Shown: positions 22,236 through 36,510 of the stretch, in pieces
Position numbering within the stretch: position 1 is the first letter of the stretch
How the letters are laid out: the number at the start of each line of letters is the position of its first letter
Origin: Lepas anatifera
Taxonomy: Eukaryota > Arthropoda > Thecostraca > Lepadidae
Length of the DNA: 64,000 nucleotides
NCBI GenBank assembly: GCA_034440635.1
Contig: JAOTON010000042.1
Coordinates: 25,862 to 89,861 of the forward strand
Direction: 5' to 3'
Position numbers and translations under genes: made by a program
The notes under the pieces: generated by a model
Database searches by the model: none
Seen by the model: the letters and a program-made list of their open reading frames with translations, nothing else
What the model was told of the DNA's origin: nothing

Positions 22236-22504
22236 GCACTATAAATAAAGCCCAGCGAAGTAAAAGTACGCCCGTTGGGGGGTTTGTAGGTGCTATGGTA
22301 ATCTACATAACAGCCAAATTTTATCGACTTAGGTCATTATCTTGAAGGCCAAACGAGGTCATTCAGATGCAATATTGACTGTGCTGGGAAACTACTGGGG
22401 AATGCCGGATTTATGCGGAAACAAGTTCGGCATTCAATTAAAGCAAGCCAACTTTCCTGATACATCATGGAATTCTCCTACCTATGGAGGTGCACTGTGA
22501 TACG

Positions 22505-22618
22505 TTTCCTACGCTACACCCACACAAGCACGCACGTAGGCACCCACGCACGCACGCAAGGACACACACGCACGCACGCCAGGACACACACGCACGCACG
22601 AACACACGCACGCACTAC
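22505..22618. repeat. (CACACG)n/(CACGCACG)n simple repeat
   Basis: About 110 bp of alternating CACA and CGCA motifs with a few interruptions. It is an impure microsatellite of alternating pyrimidine-purine sequence. Confidence 0.85.
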
Positions 22619-23461
22619 AGTAACCGTTGAGCAGGAAATTCGAGTTTGACCTTAACCTATGACTTCTCATTTCGACCTATGGCCTTAAGCTTAGCATCGA
22701 GTACCTTTACAAGTGACGTGATAACCTTGTGTAAGCCGTTTTTGCTATCGTAACGAAGGTCGTCTGAGATCGAATGACACTGAAACAAAATGCTGTTGCT
22801 TGATGTCTGTAGAACAATATGATCTCGTGCTGTTTTTCTGTAGCAGTTTCAAACCATCTCCTGCAGCTTATGAGATTTGTTCAGTAACCAGTAGTCCTAA
22901 CTAGAGTAAGAGAATACGACCAAGGATAAAGAATATAAAGATAACATATAGAAATAAATGTCTAACACAAATCGAACCTGACCTTTACAACCTCACCCTG
23001 TACACTACGAAGAAAACTAGCAAAGTGTGACCAGTAAAATACTATGAGATGGGAGGCAAACCACTTATCTCCCTGATTTTCTTGCACCAAGAAACAAGAG
23101 CGAAATTTGCTGCAGTGAGCCCGATTCACTTCAGTTACAATCGGGTTACCCTAATAGTGGCGTTTCACGGCCTTCGAATATCTTGTCCATCGGTGGCATA
23201 AGTGCTGCTACCCTGCAGCAGCCTCCAGTGCTACTTCAGCAGTACGCAGAGACCAGCCGTGAACTCTCGGTGTGATTGTTGTTGTTGTTTCCCCGCTCGC
23301 ATAATTATGCCAAGACTCAAGGTGGTCCACAAATGGCTCTGCTCACTTTGTCATTAGCCAACGCCAAATTGAACTATTATGACGCTTAGGATAAAGCAAG
23401 CAATTTAAAGTCAGTGGCGTGGGCCCTCCAATCTGCATGAAATTTGCGCGTTCATGGAGTA
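22619..23461. other. No gene recognised
   Basis: A/T-rich unique-looking DNA. A short inverted repeat, CCCGATTnn...AATCGGG, lies near 23119-23145. No coding frame of note. Confidence 0.4.
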
Positions 23462-23469
23462 GTTACCAT

Positions 23470-24809
23470 CAGAGATGGCCTACGCTACGTTACGAAATCA
23501 TTTTTCCATAGCCGTAGGTCTGGAAATGAAACGTAGCGTAGCTGGGCGAATTCTGTAGCGTACTACGCCAAAATTTAACGAATCGTAGCGTACTACAAAA
23601 AAATACGTCACATGCCTTTATAACTTTTCGTGATCTCGATCGCGGCACTGAGGATTCTTGGTAACGATTTGCTTTAATTCGGAATTTGAAATAGAAGTGA
23701 TAATATTTGAAAAAGTAACGACAAACTATGACTTGAAAATTACAAACTTAAAACAATTTCACGAGAAATGCATCAAATCGCTGTCAATTAAGATCGGGAC
23801 CTTTTGGTGGATAGGGTAAACCATGAACACATTTTTGGGCCTGTAAGAATTAGAATTTGGTTGATATCAATTTATAATTTTTTTCAACTGGTGACAAAAA
23901 TTTCCGACCATTGATCACACACCTCACGTCATCAGGTCACACCTCAGGTCAGGTCAAGGTCACAATCTAATCTCACATAGTCAATACGCACATCAATCGA
24001 CTCGTAATAGCGATCTCAACGTAATGGTATCAAAATAAAAGTTTTGTCGTCATTTCTTGCAGTTATTGACCCAAGTCTGAAAATCTGCTGAAGTAGCCCA
24101 GATGACCTCTCAGAGGTCACAGGTAAAACATTGCAACAGGAACCTAAACAGGAGCCCAGAATACTACAATTGGGGAATATGAAGGTATTTTCAGCTTTAG
24201 CTACACATATACAGCCCAATTTCTGCTCTCCCCATGCATTTTCAACGGAGAGGTCATCCTTCGTACCTGACTTTAAATCATTGATATGAAAAAAAATCCC
24301 GGAATATACGTTGTAACACTCGGTAGGCCCATTATGTGGTATCAGTTTCAATCCAATAGTTTCAGCCCTTTCTTACTTATGACACCTTAAACATTTTTGG
24401 AGGTGAAGTCACTTAACCTGCACTGGTGACCTGACCTGAGATGACCCAACCTTGAAATGTTGGGGGAGCTGCTGAATCGATAAATAAGGTTAAAGTTAGG
24501 TAAGTATGTAAAATAGACAAGGTTCGCCAAGTATGGCGGCGCTTCGCGCCGCCGTTTTTTCGTACCGCCGCCGGTAAAACCAGAGGGGGTGTTCGAACAC
24601 CCTCCAACGGGACGAGGGCTAAAGAATGAATGTGAGAACAAGTTTTTGATGTCTCAGTACGATATATTTTTACCCTAGCCGTAGCTGAAATACCGTAATA
24701 CCATAGTCGCTGAAATATAACGTAGCGTAATTCCGTAGCGTAGTTTTGGCCAAAATCGAACCGTAACGTAGCGTAATTCGGTAACGTAATGTAGCATAGG
24801 TCATCTCTG
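23470..24809. mobile_element. hAT-like non-autonomous element with perfect 8-bp target duplication (1.34 kb)
   Basis: Flanked by GTTACCAT on both sides (23462-23469 and 24810-24817). The ends are inverted repeats starting CAGAGATGGCCTACGCTACG on the left and CAGAGATGACCTATGCTACA as the reverse complement on the right. CAGAGATG ends with an 8-bp duplication are diagnostic of hAT. The subterminal zones are rich in GTAGCGTA and CGTAACGTA repeats, likely transposase-binding sites. No transposase is encoded. A TTAA-type element sits inside. Confidence 0.85.
23900..24622 (-). mobile_element. TTAA-type inverted-repeat element, family B, left end unclear
   Basis: Nested in the hAT-like element, in reverse orientation. 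The terminus is at 24619-24622 (CTAA, a mutated TTAA). Read on the minus strand it goes on as GCCCTCGTCCCGTTGGAGGG, with a GGGTGTTCGAACACCC palindrome, then CGGCGGCGCGAAGCGCCGCC. Many AGGTCA/TGACCT half-sites follow, as in family A. The far end is not recognisable, so the copy is truncated or diverged. Frames of up to 139 codons on the minus strand show no domain. Confidence 0.6.
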
Positions 24810-24996
24810 GTTACCATCCCCAAATGCAACATCTGGTAGGCACATGCCTTGAAAATCGTTCTCTCTAAATGGTTTGTGCTAAGTTTGTGAACAAGAGAAC
24901 AAGAGGGAGATTTGTTTTTCTTTTTATCGTCACGGTTGTTTATCGACCGATGCGGTGAACGTGAATGGCCAAGTACAAGAACGAGAACAAGAAAGA

Positions 24997-26198
24997 TTAA
25001 CCCTTGCCCCGGTGGTGGGTACGAGCCACCTTCGCCCTGGTGAGGGGCTAAAAAAGACCCCCCACGATCTCAAAAACTAAGAGAGCTAGAAAAAAGCACA
25101 AAACGGCAATCGAAAGCTCTTCAAAAATGATATCGAAAATACTTCAGTCATTTTTCTTGACAGGTCAATATCAAGGTCACCAGAGGTCAAAATAGGTCAA
25201 AATTGCTAATATGAGGTGTACTAAGAAAACCCCATATATCTCAGCAACTATGATAGTTAGCAACATTTTTATAACACCATTCGAAAGCTCTTGAGATGCG
25301 CTTTCATTACAGTGGCATTCATTTTCGTGTCAGGTCAAAGCCTAGGGAGCTACAGGTCACTAAATATTGGGCATATTCTTGGGAAAGTCCATAGCCACCC
25401 ATGCATAAGGGCGTTTATTTTTTCGCTAATAGCTTCCAAACCAAACAAGATACAGCCATAGTTTATGCACCGTTGCAATCCTCTCGTCAATACGAATCGA
25501 ATGATATATGATATTGCTATGCCAGGTCAAATTTAAGAATTTGACCTGACCCAGGTCAACGGTCTGATCCAACTTGACCTGGTATAGTCATGATGTATAT
25601 CATTTGACTTCCAGTGACTATACAAATACTTTGGTGACAAAATAAAAGCTCTATCTTATTTTATTCAAAATTTATAGAGAAAAACACCAAAAAATGCTTA
25701 TTTGACCTAAGGTGACCTTTTAAAGGTCACAAGAAAAATTTTTGGCATCAGCTCCAGAAATGGGCTAAGAGCAAGTCGCAACCGATGTTTGAAGTTGATT
25801 CCATCCATACTTACTGAGAAAAGCTCATTTCGTGATTTTCCCCATGTATTGACAGTGGGGAGGTCATGCTCTGCACATGACCTTAGGTCACCAATATCAA
25901 AAATCCCGGAACAAATGTTGTAGCTCCTGGTGGGCCCAATATGTGGTATGAGTTTCAACTTGATCGATTAACCCTTCTTTTAGTTATGCGGTCCTAAGTA
26001 TTTTTTGAGGTGAGGTCACTTTACCTGGCCTGGTGGCCTGACCTGATATGACCTTGAGCCAAAATTTTCAGGAAAGATGTAAAAATGATGAAGGAACAGC
26101 TAGACCAAGTTTGGCGCCGCTGCGCGCCGCCGTTTTTTGGTCACTTCGGAAAAACCCGAGGGGGGTCTTAAAAAGACCCCCACCCGGGCGAAGGTTAA
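24997..26198. mobile_element. TTAA-bounded inverted-repeat element, family C (1.2 kb)
   Basis: TTAA (24997-25000) to TTAA (26195-26198). The ends read TTAACCCTTGCCCCGG and, reverse-complemented from the right, TTAACCTTCGCCCGGG. A palindrome around TTTTTAAGACCCCC sits just inside the right end. The GGCGCCGCTGCGCGCCGCCG hairpin and AGGTCA-rich body are shared in style with families A, B and D, although the primary sequence differs. No transposase. Confidence 0.75.
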
Positions 26199-27204
26199 CA
26201 ATAGAAGTGGCTTTTATAAACACATATCAACGATCAACGGGAATATGGGGAAAATTAAACTATGTGGTTCTGTAGCGAAAATAATAATTGAACAGTGTGT
26301 TAGATAATCACGGTGTATTGTGAACTGTTTCTGATTGTTTTGTAAATTGTTTTCCGACGGGAGGTTTTCATGAAGTGTTTGCATGCTCGATCTGTACCTA
26401 GTTTTGAAAATTCAAAAAGTATTCAAACGGTAGACACAATATTTGCAATTAGAGGAAAGTGGGGGTCACGGACACCGTGGGTAAGACGGACACGTTCTGT
26501 TTGGGACGAACTGACAGTGTCACGACGGGGAAAAACGTGTAATACGCTTCCTTTTAGCGCGCGTCGGTCGCAGAGCAACGTTGGGTCCGGTAAGCTCTCT
26601 AGGTTTTATACAACGTTAATAAAAGTAAAAATTGCAACTCATGTGCTTTTTTCACAATCGAATTCGTAAGGTCATTCCATGGATGTTTCCATAGATACTT
26701 TATTAATATTACGTAATATGGTTCTTCAAGATGTTACATTTTGTTCAACGCAGTCGCTGATTGCGTAATCGCAATGGCGTCTGATTCGTGTCCAAGTTTG
26801 TTTAGGAAGAGCGAAGTGGGGTAAGACGGACACCTCGCGTGGGGCAAGATGGACATGGTGTCCATGTTACCCCGCACAAGAGTATATCTAATTTTATATA
26901 ATATAAGCTTAAATAAATAAAATTATGAAGGGTTTTGGGGTCCAGCGATACACCTGAGCGGAGACAGATTTGGCTGATGGTTTGGGGGTAGGGACACAAG
27001 GCCCGAAATGCTGGAGAACATATAATCAGGTTAGAGTGGGGTAAGACGCATACGTCAAGGGAGAATGTGTCTGAACCAATCATGCGTGGATGGAATTGCC
27101 TTATTTTTTCTTCGTTAAGTTCTGTCATCGTCTGTCCACGCTCAGACAGAAGTTTGGGACTCTGACACTATGGGAAGTGTGTGCAATTTGCTTTTCCTTG
27201 AGAC

Positions 27205-27285
27205 CATGTAAAGGGCGTTTTACCCCGATAGCGGGGTAAAATGCCCTAGCCCCGGGGTAAAACGCCGTCATAAAACGCCCAGCGC
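27205..27285. repeat. GGGGTAAAACGCC palindromic block
   Basis: GGGCGTTTTACCCCG, then CGGGGTAAAATGCCC, then CCCGGGGTAAAACGCCG follow one another, so each pair can fold into a hairpin. It forms part of the internal structure of the 3.1-kb element. Confidence 0.6.
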
Positions 27286-27688
27286 ATATTGTGCCTCGTC
27301 ACATGAACAAGTAGGAACATTGTTGTAATTACGCTTTACGATAGTCTTGTGACAAAGTGGACAAGTTATTCGAGGCATTAAAGCCCGACACAGCAAAAAC
27401 AAGAAGGGTAGTTTCTTTACCTACTATCACAAAACACAAAAGCAATTTAAGGTAACTTTGTTCCAACATCTTTTAGGGCGCGCAAAGCACCTTAAAGCGC
27501 CTCCGGTTCATTCTGTTCGCAAGTGGTTTTTCTTCAGTATGTCTTCCCATATTCTGGAACAGGATGTCAAGGTGGATGAGGATGGGTATATATAATATGG
27601 AAAATTTAGTTAAGGACGACTTTGGTTCGGGATCGCTATATGCAAAGAGTGCTTCGAGCAGATCCATGACAAAGGTAGGTATTTAAGA

Positions 27689-27876
27689 GATCGGCGGATC
27701 CAGGAGCAACTTTTGGAGGGGCCAAACCAACGTTTGGGGAGGGTAAATCAAGAAGAAGTCGCGAAAACCAAGTATTAAAAAAAGGGTCAAAATTTGGTCT
27801 TTGAGAGGGCGAAATATACCTGTTTAGGCTTTGGTGGGGGCCATGGCCCCTTTAGCCCCCTTTGGTTCCGCCAGTG
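27689..27876. mobile_element. hAT-like MITE, 188 bp, with 8-bp target duplication
   Basis: Direct repeats ATTTAAGA at 27681-27688 and 27877-27884 flank a small non-coding element. Ends are GATCGGCGGATCCAGG and, as reverse complement on the right, CACTGGCGGAACCAAA. The middle is purine-rich with GGGGCC blocks. It is nested within the 3.1-kb element. Confidence 0.75.
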
Positions 27877-28696
27877 ATTTAAGACCACCCCTCAATATAA
27901 CCAAATGAGAGCTCGAAAAATTTCCTGTGTGCTATAGGAGGTAATATTTGCAACTCAACGTATTCTGTTACTGTGATTTTTTCTAACCCAACGTACTTCG
28001 CCATCACGACCAGTGGTGGGCGTGATGGTGGTAGTAGCGATAGCAGCCCTACCTCCATGTCCAACCTATCTTAAAGATACACTTATACATTGGGGTAAAA
28101 CACCTACCAAATATTTGGGTAAGGCGTCTTATCCCGCACTACACATGGGCGTCTTACCCACGTAGCAGCGGTAGCGTCGCAACAAAGATTTCTAAATTCT
28201 GCGGCGTTTCCATGCCACATATTGGCTGTTAAAATGTCGCACCAACTCGCTGTTTCAACCACACAAATTGCCGTCTTTAAGATAGCTTGTTTTTATATCC
28301 GGAGGAGCAAAAACAACAAATTCTTGCTGAAAATTACCGGAGCAGACTAGGCGCGTCCAAACACGCTCAGGACCCGATCAGAAAGACCGCTATTAGAAAA
28401 AATATTAGATGGAGGGTCCAGTCCCTGCATCAGCCTGTAGATGGTAGTAGGCGTCTTACCCAGGTGGGCGCGTTACCCCACTCTACCCTATATTTGGGGT
28501 AATCCAGGTGCAAGTGTGCCCCTCAACCCTCAGCACCCCCTGAAATGGCCACCGTGCCCTCCTGAGAGATTGATGGGCCCCCTAAAGTGTCGCTTCCAAC
28601 CCCTCCCCTCAGGAGCGGGGGAGGGGCGCTCTTAGGCCTAAGTAAAGGATTTGGCGCCCACCTGATAAGTTTTACGTTCCAAAAGTGGCACCCTCT

Positions 28697-29076
28697 GGTA
28701 GGCGCGCACCCAGGATTTTTATTTCGGGAGGGGTGGAGGCGGCTGACGAGAGGGGGCAGCAGGCCGGGGCAGGGGCGGCATTTTTTCTCAGGGGGCGCAA
28801 TTGTTCCCCCAAAGGGTGACCAATTTTCGCATCCTGGGAGAGAGGGGTGAGAGCGGTGAATTGTTTGCTCCACAGGCCTAGTGTAATTTTTTAGGGGGCG
28901 GCGTGTTGGGTGCAGGGGCGGCAGTCAGCGTAGCACTGCCTCTAAAAGTCAGGTAAAGGCTCATCGTTCTCCTCCATGAGCGCCTTCGGCGCCCCACATG
29001 GATGGGGGCGGCACTTTGGAGCCAAAGCGTTTAGGGACCCGGGCCCGCTGTCCCCCCTCCTGGGTGCGCGCCTACC
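28697..29076. mobile_element. Small element with perfect 19-bp terminal inverted repeats (380 bp)
   Basis: GGTAGGCGCGCACCCAGGA at 28697-28715 is exactly inverted at 29058-29076. The interior is G/C-rich with GGGGGCGGCA motifs and no gene. The ends resemble hAT-type GCGCnCCCAGG termini, but no clear 8-bp duplication is seen, so the true borders may lie a few bases out. Confidence 0.6.
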
Positions 29077-29621
29077 CCTGGCCCGGATGGCGCCCCCCGG
29101 CAAGGTGCCCTCCTGATTGGGGGTCCTAGATCAACCTATGCACAGTGTTACGACAGCCCTTGATAATTTAATCTTCCGCCATAAAAAATGCAAAAAGACA
29201 TGACCCCCTTTGACCCTTTGACGGAAAAAGTAAGAAAATGCCCCCTTCCCGCGGCGGACGAGTCGCCTAGTGGGTGGATGCAGATGGAAAGCTTCAATGC
29301 CTGGTTCATTCACTTTGTTCATCTTGTCCATCTTTCCCCATGGGTTGACCATGTTACCCCATTAGGTGGGGCGAAATGGACTTTTGCTACTTTTTTCTAA
29401 ACCTTACGCAAATTTTGATATGATAGTAACAGACACATAGCTGCTTGCACAGTGGTAGATAAACGTCTGAAGTATCTCTACAGCCAAAATGGGAACGAAA
29501 AAAGCTCATTAAGTCATCGAAAACTCACACCATCGTTACGGTGTCCGTGATCCCCCCACTTTCCCCTAATTGTATGAGCTTGTTTCTTCCATATACTTAA
29601 TTTGTATTTTAATTCACTTCA

Positions 29622-29660
29622 ATGCCGTGATCAAGGCGGAAAAGCCGAAACGTAGGCATG
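29622..29660 (+). other. Hammerhead-like / Penelope-type motif
   Basis: The run TGATCAAGGC, GGAAAA, GCCGAAACGT resembles the CTGATGA-stem-GAAAC core found in Penelope-like elements and their relatives. AGGC/GCC can form the short stem II. The first box is changed at two positions (GTGATCA), so self-cleavage is unlikely. No Penelope reverse transcriptase is visible nearby. Confidence 0.35.
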
Positions 29661-32662
<3,002 letters not shown>

Positions 32663-32880
32663 TTAACCCTCGTCGCGCTGGGGGTGTTTGAAGAACCCTC
32701 GATTTTTCCGGCGGCACGAAAAAACGGTGGCGCGAAGTGTTGCCTTACTTGGCACACCTTAACCTTGATCAATTCTGTAACTTTCCCCAAAGTTTTAAGG
32801 CTGGGTCATCTCATGTCAGGTCGCCAGTGCAGGTCAAGTGACCTCACCTCCAAAATGTTTAAGGTGGGATAAGTAAGAAA
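32663..32880 (+). mobile_element. TTAA-type element, family B, truncated fragment
   Basis: Begins TTAACCCTCGTCGCGCTGGG, matching the terminus of the family B copy at 24622. It continues with the GGCGGCACGAAAAAACGG region and the AGGTCAAGTGACC half-sites. It stops abruptly at GGATAAGTAAGAAAG, about 220 bp in, where the giant palindrome region begins. Confidence 0.65.
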
Positions 32881-33190
32881 GAGGTGAGTCTATCGCACCC
32901 GTGGTGAGTCAAAATTTTTGAAATCCGAAAATTTCTAGGGGTCGCGAATTTGATTTGAAAATTGGAATTTTTCTTTAAATGGCCGATTTTTCAGCTATTT
33001 ACGCTTCTATCTTTGTTCATAATTGATTTAGAGCAGCAAAACAAGGAGCATTGTCTTTGCTGTCACCAGAGCTATCATTTGATACCCAGTTTGATACCTT
33101 TTTGGCACTTGGTCAGGTTAGGAGTCAGGTAATTGTTCCAAATAGATCAGAAATTTCGATTTCCGGCGAGGACCTGTCTCTTCACCGTAC

Positions 33191-33451
33191 TTGACACAAA
33201 CTCATCATAAGAGTGAATGTGGTTTTCTTTTCCATCATCTAGACAGCCGGACTAACCGTTATCATTTACGTGCCATACATGGTTGTTCATTTAATCAAGT
33301 TACCACAACATTTTTGACCAAATTACGGTCTGAGGTACACCTCACCGTTCGTAAGAAATCAGGCTTACAGACATGTCATGCCGGGTCCGTTCCGATCCTA
33401 CGGGAGATTGAGTGTGCTCGAGCGAAATCGGTCGATGTCAAGCATGATTAA
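33191..33451 (+). pseudogene. 86-codon frame in left arm of the palindrome
   Basis: Encodes an 86-residue product starting MTQTHHKSECGFLFHHLD. The opposite arm (35178-35438, minus) has a frame of exactly the same length and very similar product. Preservation of both frames over 86 codons in otherwise decayed DNA is notable, but no domain is recognised and the start codons may be fortuitous. It may be an exon-like remnant of the element's protein. Confidence 0.3.
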
Positions 33452-34159
33452 ATATGAAAAGACATAAAACTGTTTAAATACTAAACATCCAGTGCGAGAT
33501 CAGCTCCCGACCCGCGCCCCTAGGCTAGCGCCCAAACAGGCCCCGCAGGGAGCTGAGTGATCTTGGCAACGAGACTATATGCGAGGGTGCTACGACGGGA
33601 CTGTACGCACAGATGAGCTATTCAACTATTATTCTCAGCTAATCAAGTAGACGGGTTTACGTGTTCAGAGGTCACCCACATGGAGGGCCAGTGGTCCGAT
33701 GCCACGAACCGAAGTCTCGGGCCGCCAACCATGGTTGGTGTTCCAGCTGCTAAATGTGTCGAAACTTTGAAAGGCTTCAGATTCACAGGTCCTTTCTACG
33801 TCTATTCTACATTTCCATGAGGTCAGACTTTCCAAAGCTCTGCTTCTTTCTCCTATGTTATTCAAGAGCCTGCAGAACACCCCCAGCAGCTTCTCATCTT
33901 TTACGAACCCTGCATAATCCTGCATTAAATTCACGCCTCATTCTGCAACATCGGTCGCGAACTTAAGTGAAGCGAGGAATGCCTGAAGCTTCCATAAATC
34001 CTCATCGAAACACAACAGTTTTACTGGCCTTTGGATATCTTCAGCTGGTGGAACACGAACTACGACCGTTCATTGCCTAGATCCACTAGCCGCGTGGACT
34101 CGTCTATCACATCCCCATCATACTAATAATTATACGTCGGACACTGGTGAACACTGTTC

Positions 34160-34930
34160 ATGTTCCGCCAAAAACTCAGACTGAGTGAATATCTGTGTCA
34201 GAAGCTGGGGAAAGCTGCCATGTTCAAGTGTCTTATGTACACAACGGCATGGCTGATGGCCTCTGTGGCAGCGGATGCGCAGGTGAACGACCTCCAGCTT
34301 CAGCAGGATCTCATCCACTATCGTAAAGTGGCTGAGGCAGCGCTTTACATCCTAAAACGGCACCTTTGGTATGTGAAACCACAGGCAGCGATTATGAGAC
34401 TGTGCAGCAGAAAAGTGACTGATCTAGAAAACAAGGAGATGGTAGCCAGACTGTGCGACTAGTATAGGTGGCTAATGGAGTCCACGTGGCTAGTGGATCT
34501 TGGCGATGAACGGTTGTGGCTCGTGTTCCACCAGCTGAAGGTATCTGGCACTGAGTGGCGACAGAGGCCAGTAAAACAGTGGTGTTTCGATGATGATTTT
34601 TGAAAGTTTCAGGTATTCCTCGCTTCACTTAAGGTCGCGAACTATGTTGGAGAACGAAGGGTAAATTTAATGCAGGATTATGGAGTGTTCGCTAAAGATG
34701 AGAAGCTGCGGCAGGGTATTCTGCAGGCTCATGAATAACATAGGAGAAAGATGCAGAGCTTTGGAAAGTCTGACCTCATGAAAATGTAGAATAGACGTCG
34801 AAGGACCTGCGAATCTGAAGCCTTTCAAGTTTCGACACATTTAGCTGCTGGAACACCAACAATGTTTGGCGGCCCGAGACTGCGGTTGGTGGCATCGGAC
34901 CACTGGCCCTCCATGTGGGTGACCTCTGAA
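34160..34930 (+). pseudogene. Transposase-like gene fragment (C-terminal region) in loop and right arm
   Basis: The loop frame (34160-34462, 100 codons) contains LGKAAMFKCLMYTTAWLM, then VNDLQLQQDLIHYRKV, and then RHLWYVKPQ. It ends at a TAG and the coding pattern resumes in the right arm with further stops and shifts (RVNLMQDYGVFAKDEKL). The same order of motifs, NDLELM...HLWYLTEEAEVFALF, is encoded at 40300-40725 (minus). On that basis I assign it to the same unclassified transposase-like family. The left arm repeats the later part in reverse (33665-33934, minus; NLMQDYAGFVKDEKLLG). Function is lost. Confidence 0.5.
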
Positions 34931-35177
34931 TACGTAAACCCGTCTACTTTATTAGCCGAGAATTATAGTTGAATAAGTTGTTTTAGCCCCCGTGCGTAAG
35001 TCTGGTCGTAAAACCTGTGCGTACAGTCCCGTCGTAGCACCCGCGGGTATAGTCTCGTTGCCAAAGATCACTCGGCTCCCTGCAGGGCCTACTTGAGTGC
35101 TAGCCTAGGTGCGCGGGTCGGGAGATGATCTCGAACTGGATAATTATTCTTTAAACCAGTTTTGTGTCTTTTCATAT

Positions 35178-35438
35178 TTAGTTACGTTTGACATCGATAG
35201 ATCTCACTTGAGCACACTCAATCTCCGGTAGGATCGAAACGGACCCCGCATAACATGTATGTAAGCCTGATTTCTGGCGCACGGTGTGGTGTACCTCAGA
35301 CCACAATTTGGTCAGAAATGTTGTGGTAACTTGATTAAATGAATAACAGTGCATGGTACCAAAAGCATAACGGTTAGTCCGGATGTCTAGATGATGGAAA
35401 AGAAAACCACATTCACTCTTGTGATGTGTTCGTGTCAA
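35178..35438 (-). pseudogene. 86-codon frame in right arm of the palindrome
   Basis: Counterpart of the frame at 33191-33451 on the opposite strand. Its product starts MTRTHHKSECGFLFHHLD. The two products agree at most positions and share both start and stop locations. No known domain. Confidence 0.3.
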
Positions 35439-35722
35439 GTACGGTCAAGAGATTGATCCTCGCCGGAAATCGCAATTTCTGCCCTATTTGGAACAATTAC
35501 CGGACCCCTTACCTGACCAAGTGATAAAAAGGTATCAAATTGGGCATCAAACGATAGCTCTGGTGACAGCAAAGACGATGTTTTTATTTTGTTACTCTGA
35601 ACCAATTATGAGCAAAGATAGAAGCGTGAATAGCTAAAAAATCGGCCATTTTAGGAAAAACTCCAATTTTCAAATCAAATTCGCGACCCATAGAAATTTT
35701 CGGATTTCAAAATTTTAGTTTC

Positions 35723-36021
35723 ATTAAACTCAGCAGGTCCGAATGCATGGGATTAGACATACCCACCTACAATTTCAAAAGTCGGTACAAAGTGGGGCAC
35801 CCTACTGGACATGCACAGAGTGTACCACGGCACAAATTTGAGCTCCATGTCGTGCCACAGTATTTTAGCCGTAACTCTTATGTCCCGTTTCAGTCCGTGC
35901 CCTCATATTCCGTTCCTGGAAAGTCTTTAGATAAATGATTCCTTCTTTTTCATTCAATTTTCCCTTGACTTCATACAGGAAAAGCGGTCCCATTTGGTTT
36001 GTTCCGTTCCGGAAAAGGCTG
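35723..36021. other. No gene recognised
   Basis: Unique-looking spacer between the palindrome and a short tandem array, with no motif that I can support. Confidence 0.35.
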
Positions 36022-36190
36022 GGATGATGTCGTCCTGTCCGCGCCACTGGGATGGTGTCGTCCTGTCCGCGCCACTGGGATGATGTCGTGCTGTCCGCGC
36101 CACTGGGATGATGTCGTCCTGTCCTCGCCACTGGGATGATGTCGTGCTGTCCGCACCACTGGGATGATGTCGTGCTGTCCGCGCCATTCT
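36022..36190. repeat. Tandem array with 28-bp unit
   Basis: About six copies of a unit containing GGGATGATGTCGTCCTGTCC and GCGCCACT. It is read on the minus strand as repeated RTGRHHPSGAD-type translation, which is an artefact of the repeat. Confidence 0.85.
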
Positions 36191-36510
36191 TGCCAGCTTT
36201 GGCAGTGCCTTCACTCCCGAACGGACATACTGCACCCAGCTTGATTGGGGTTCAGGTCGATTTAAACGGTTGGATTTCGATGGCTTATAATTGACGGCTA
36301 AGAGATGGGCCTAACAGGTGTTTGATGGGGGGATAGTGATTCCGTGTTCGGTTTAGTTTTAGAATTTGATTGCAGCCGAATTGTTGACGAGTCACAAATC
36401 TGAGCGGAATAAAAATCGGGCCTCACCAGAGATAGCCCCGTTTGATCGGTATCGGAATCACATCAGCAGCCGATAATCACACAAATCGTCCATTGATGTT
36501 ATTGCTGTAC
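36191..36510. other. No gene recognised
   Basis: Spacer between two tandem arrays without recognisable features. Confidence 0.35.

Larger units (their letters stand above)
26451..29567. mobile_element. Terminal-inverted-repeat DNA element, 3.1 kb, with GGGGTAAGACGGAC sub-repeats
   Basis: Ends are inverted: AGAGGAAAGTGGGGGTCACG on the left (26451) and AGGGGAAAGTGGGGGGATCA as the reverse complement on the right (29567), both running on to ACGGACACCG. AATT flanks both sides. The interior repeats the phrase GTGGGGTAAGACGnACAC (near 26480, 26816, 27037) and related GGGGTAAAACGCC blocks (27215-27280). No transposase frame is recognisable. The superfamily is not clear to me. Two smaller elements are nested within it. 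Confidence 0.65.
32905..35722. repeat. Giant imperfect palindrome (2.8 kb), arms about 1.2 kb, loop about 375 bp
   Basis: The sequence from 32905 to about 34100 is repeated in reverse complement from about 34478 to 35722. Matching landmarks include AAATTTCTAGGGGTCGCG with CGCGACCCATAGAAATTT, and TCACCCACATGGAGGGCCAG with CTGGCCCTCCATGTGGGTGA. The arms differ by scattered substitutions and small indels, so the duplication is not recent. The loop (34101-34477) is unique and carries an open frame that continues, broken, into the right arm. This looks like an inverted partial duplication of a transposon that kept part of its transposase-like gene. Confidence 0.85.
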
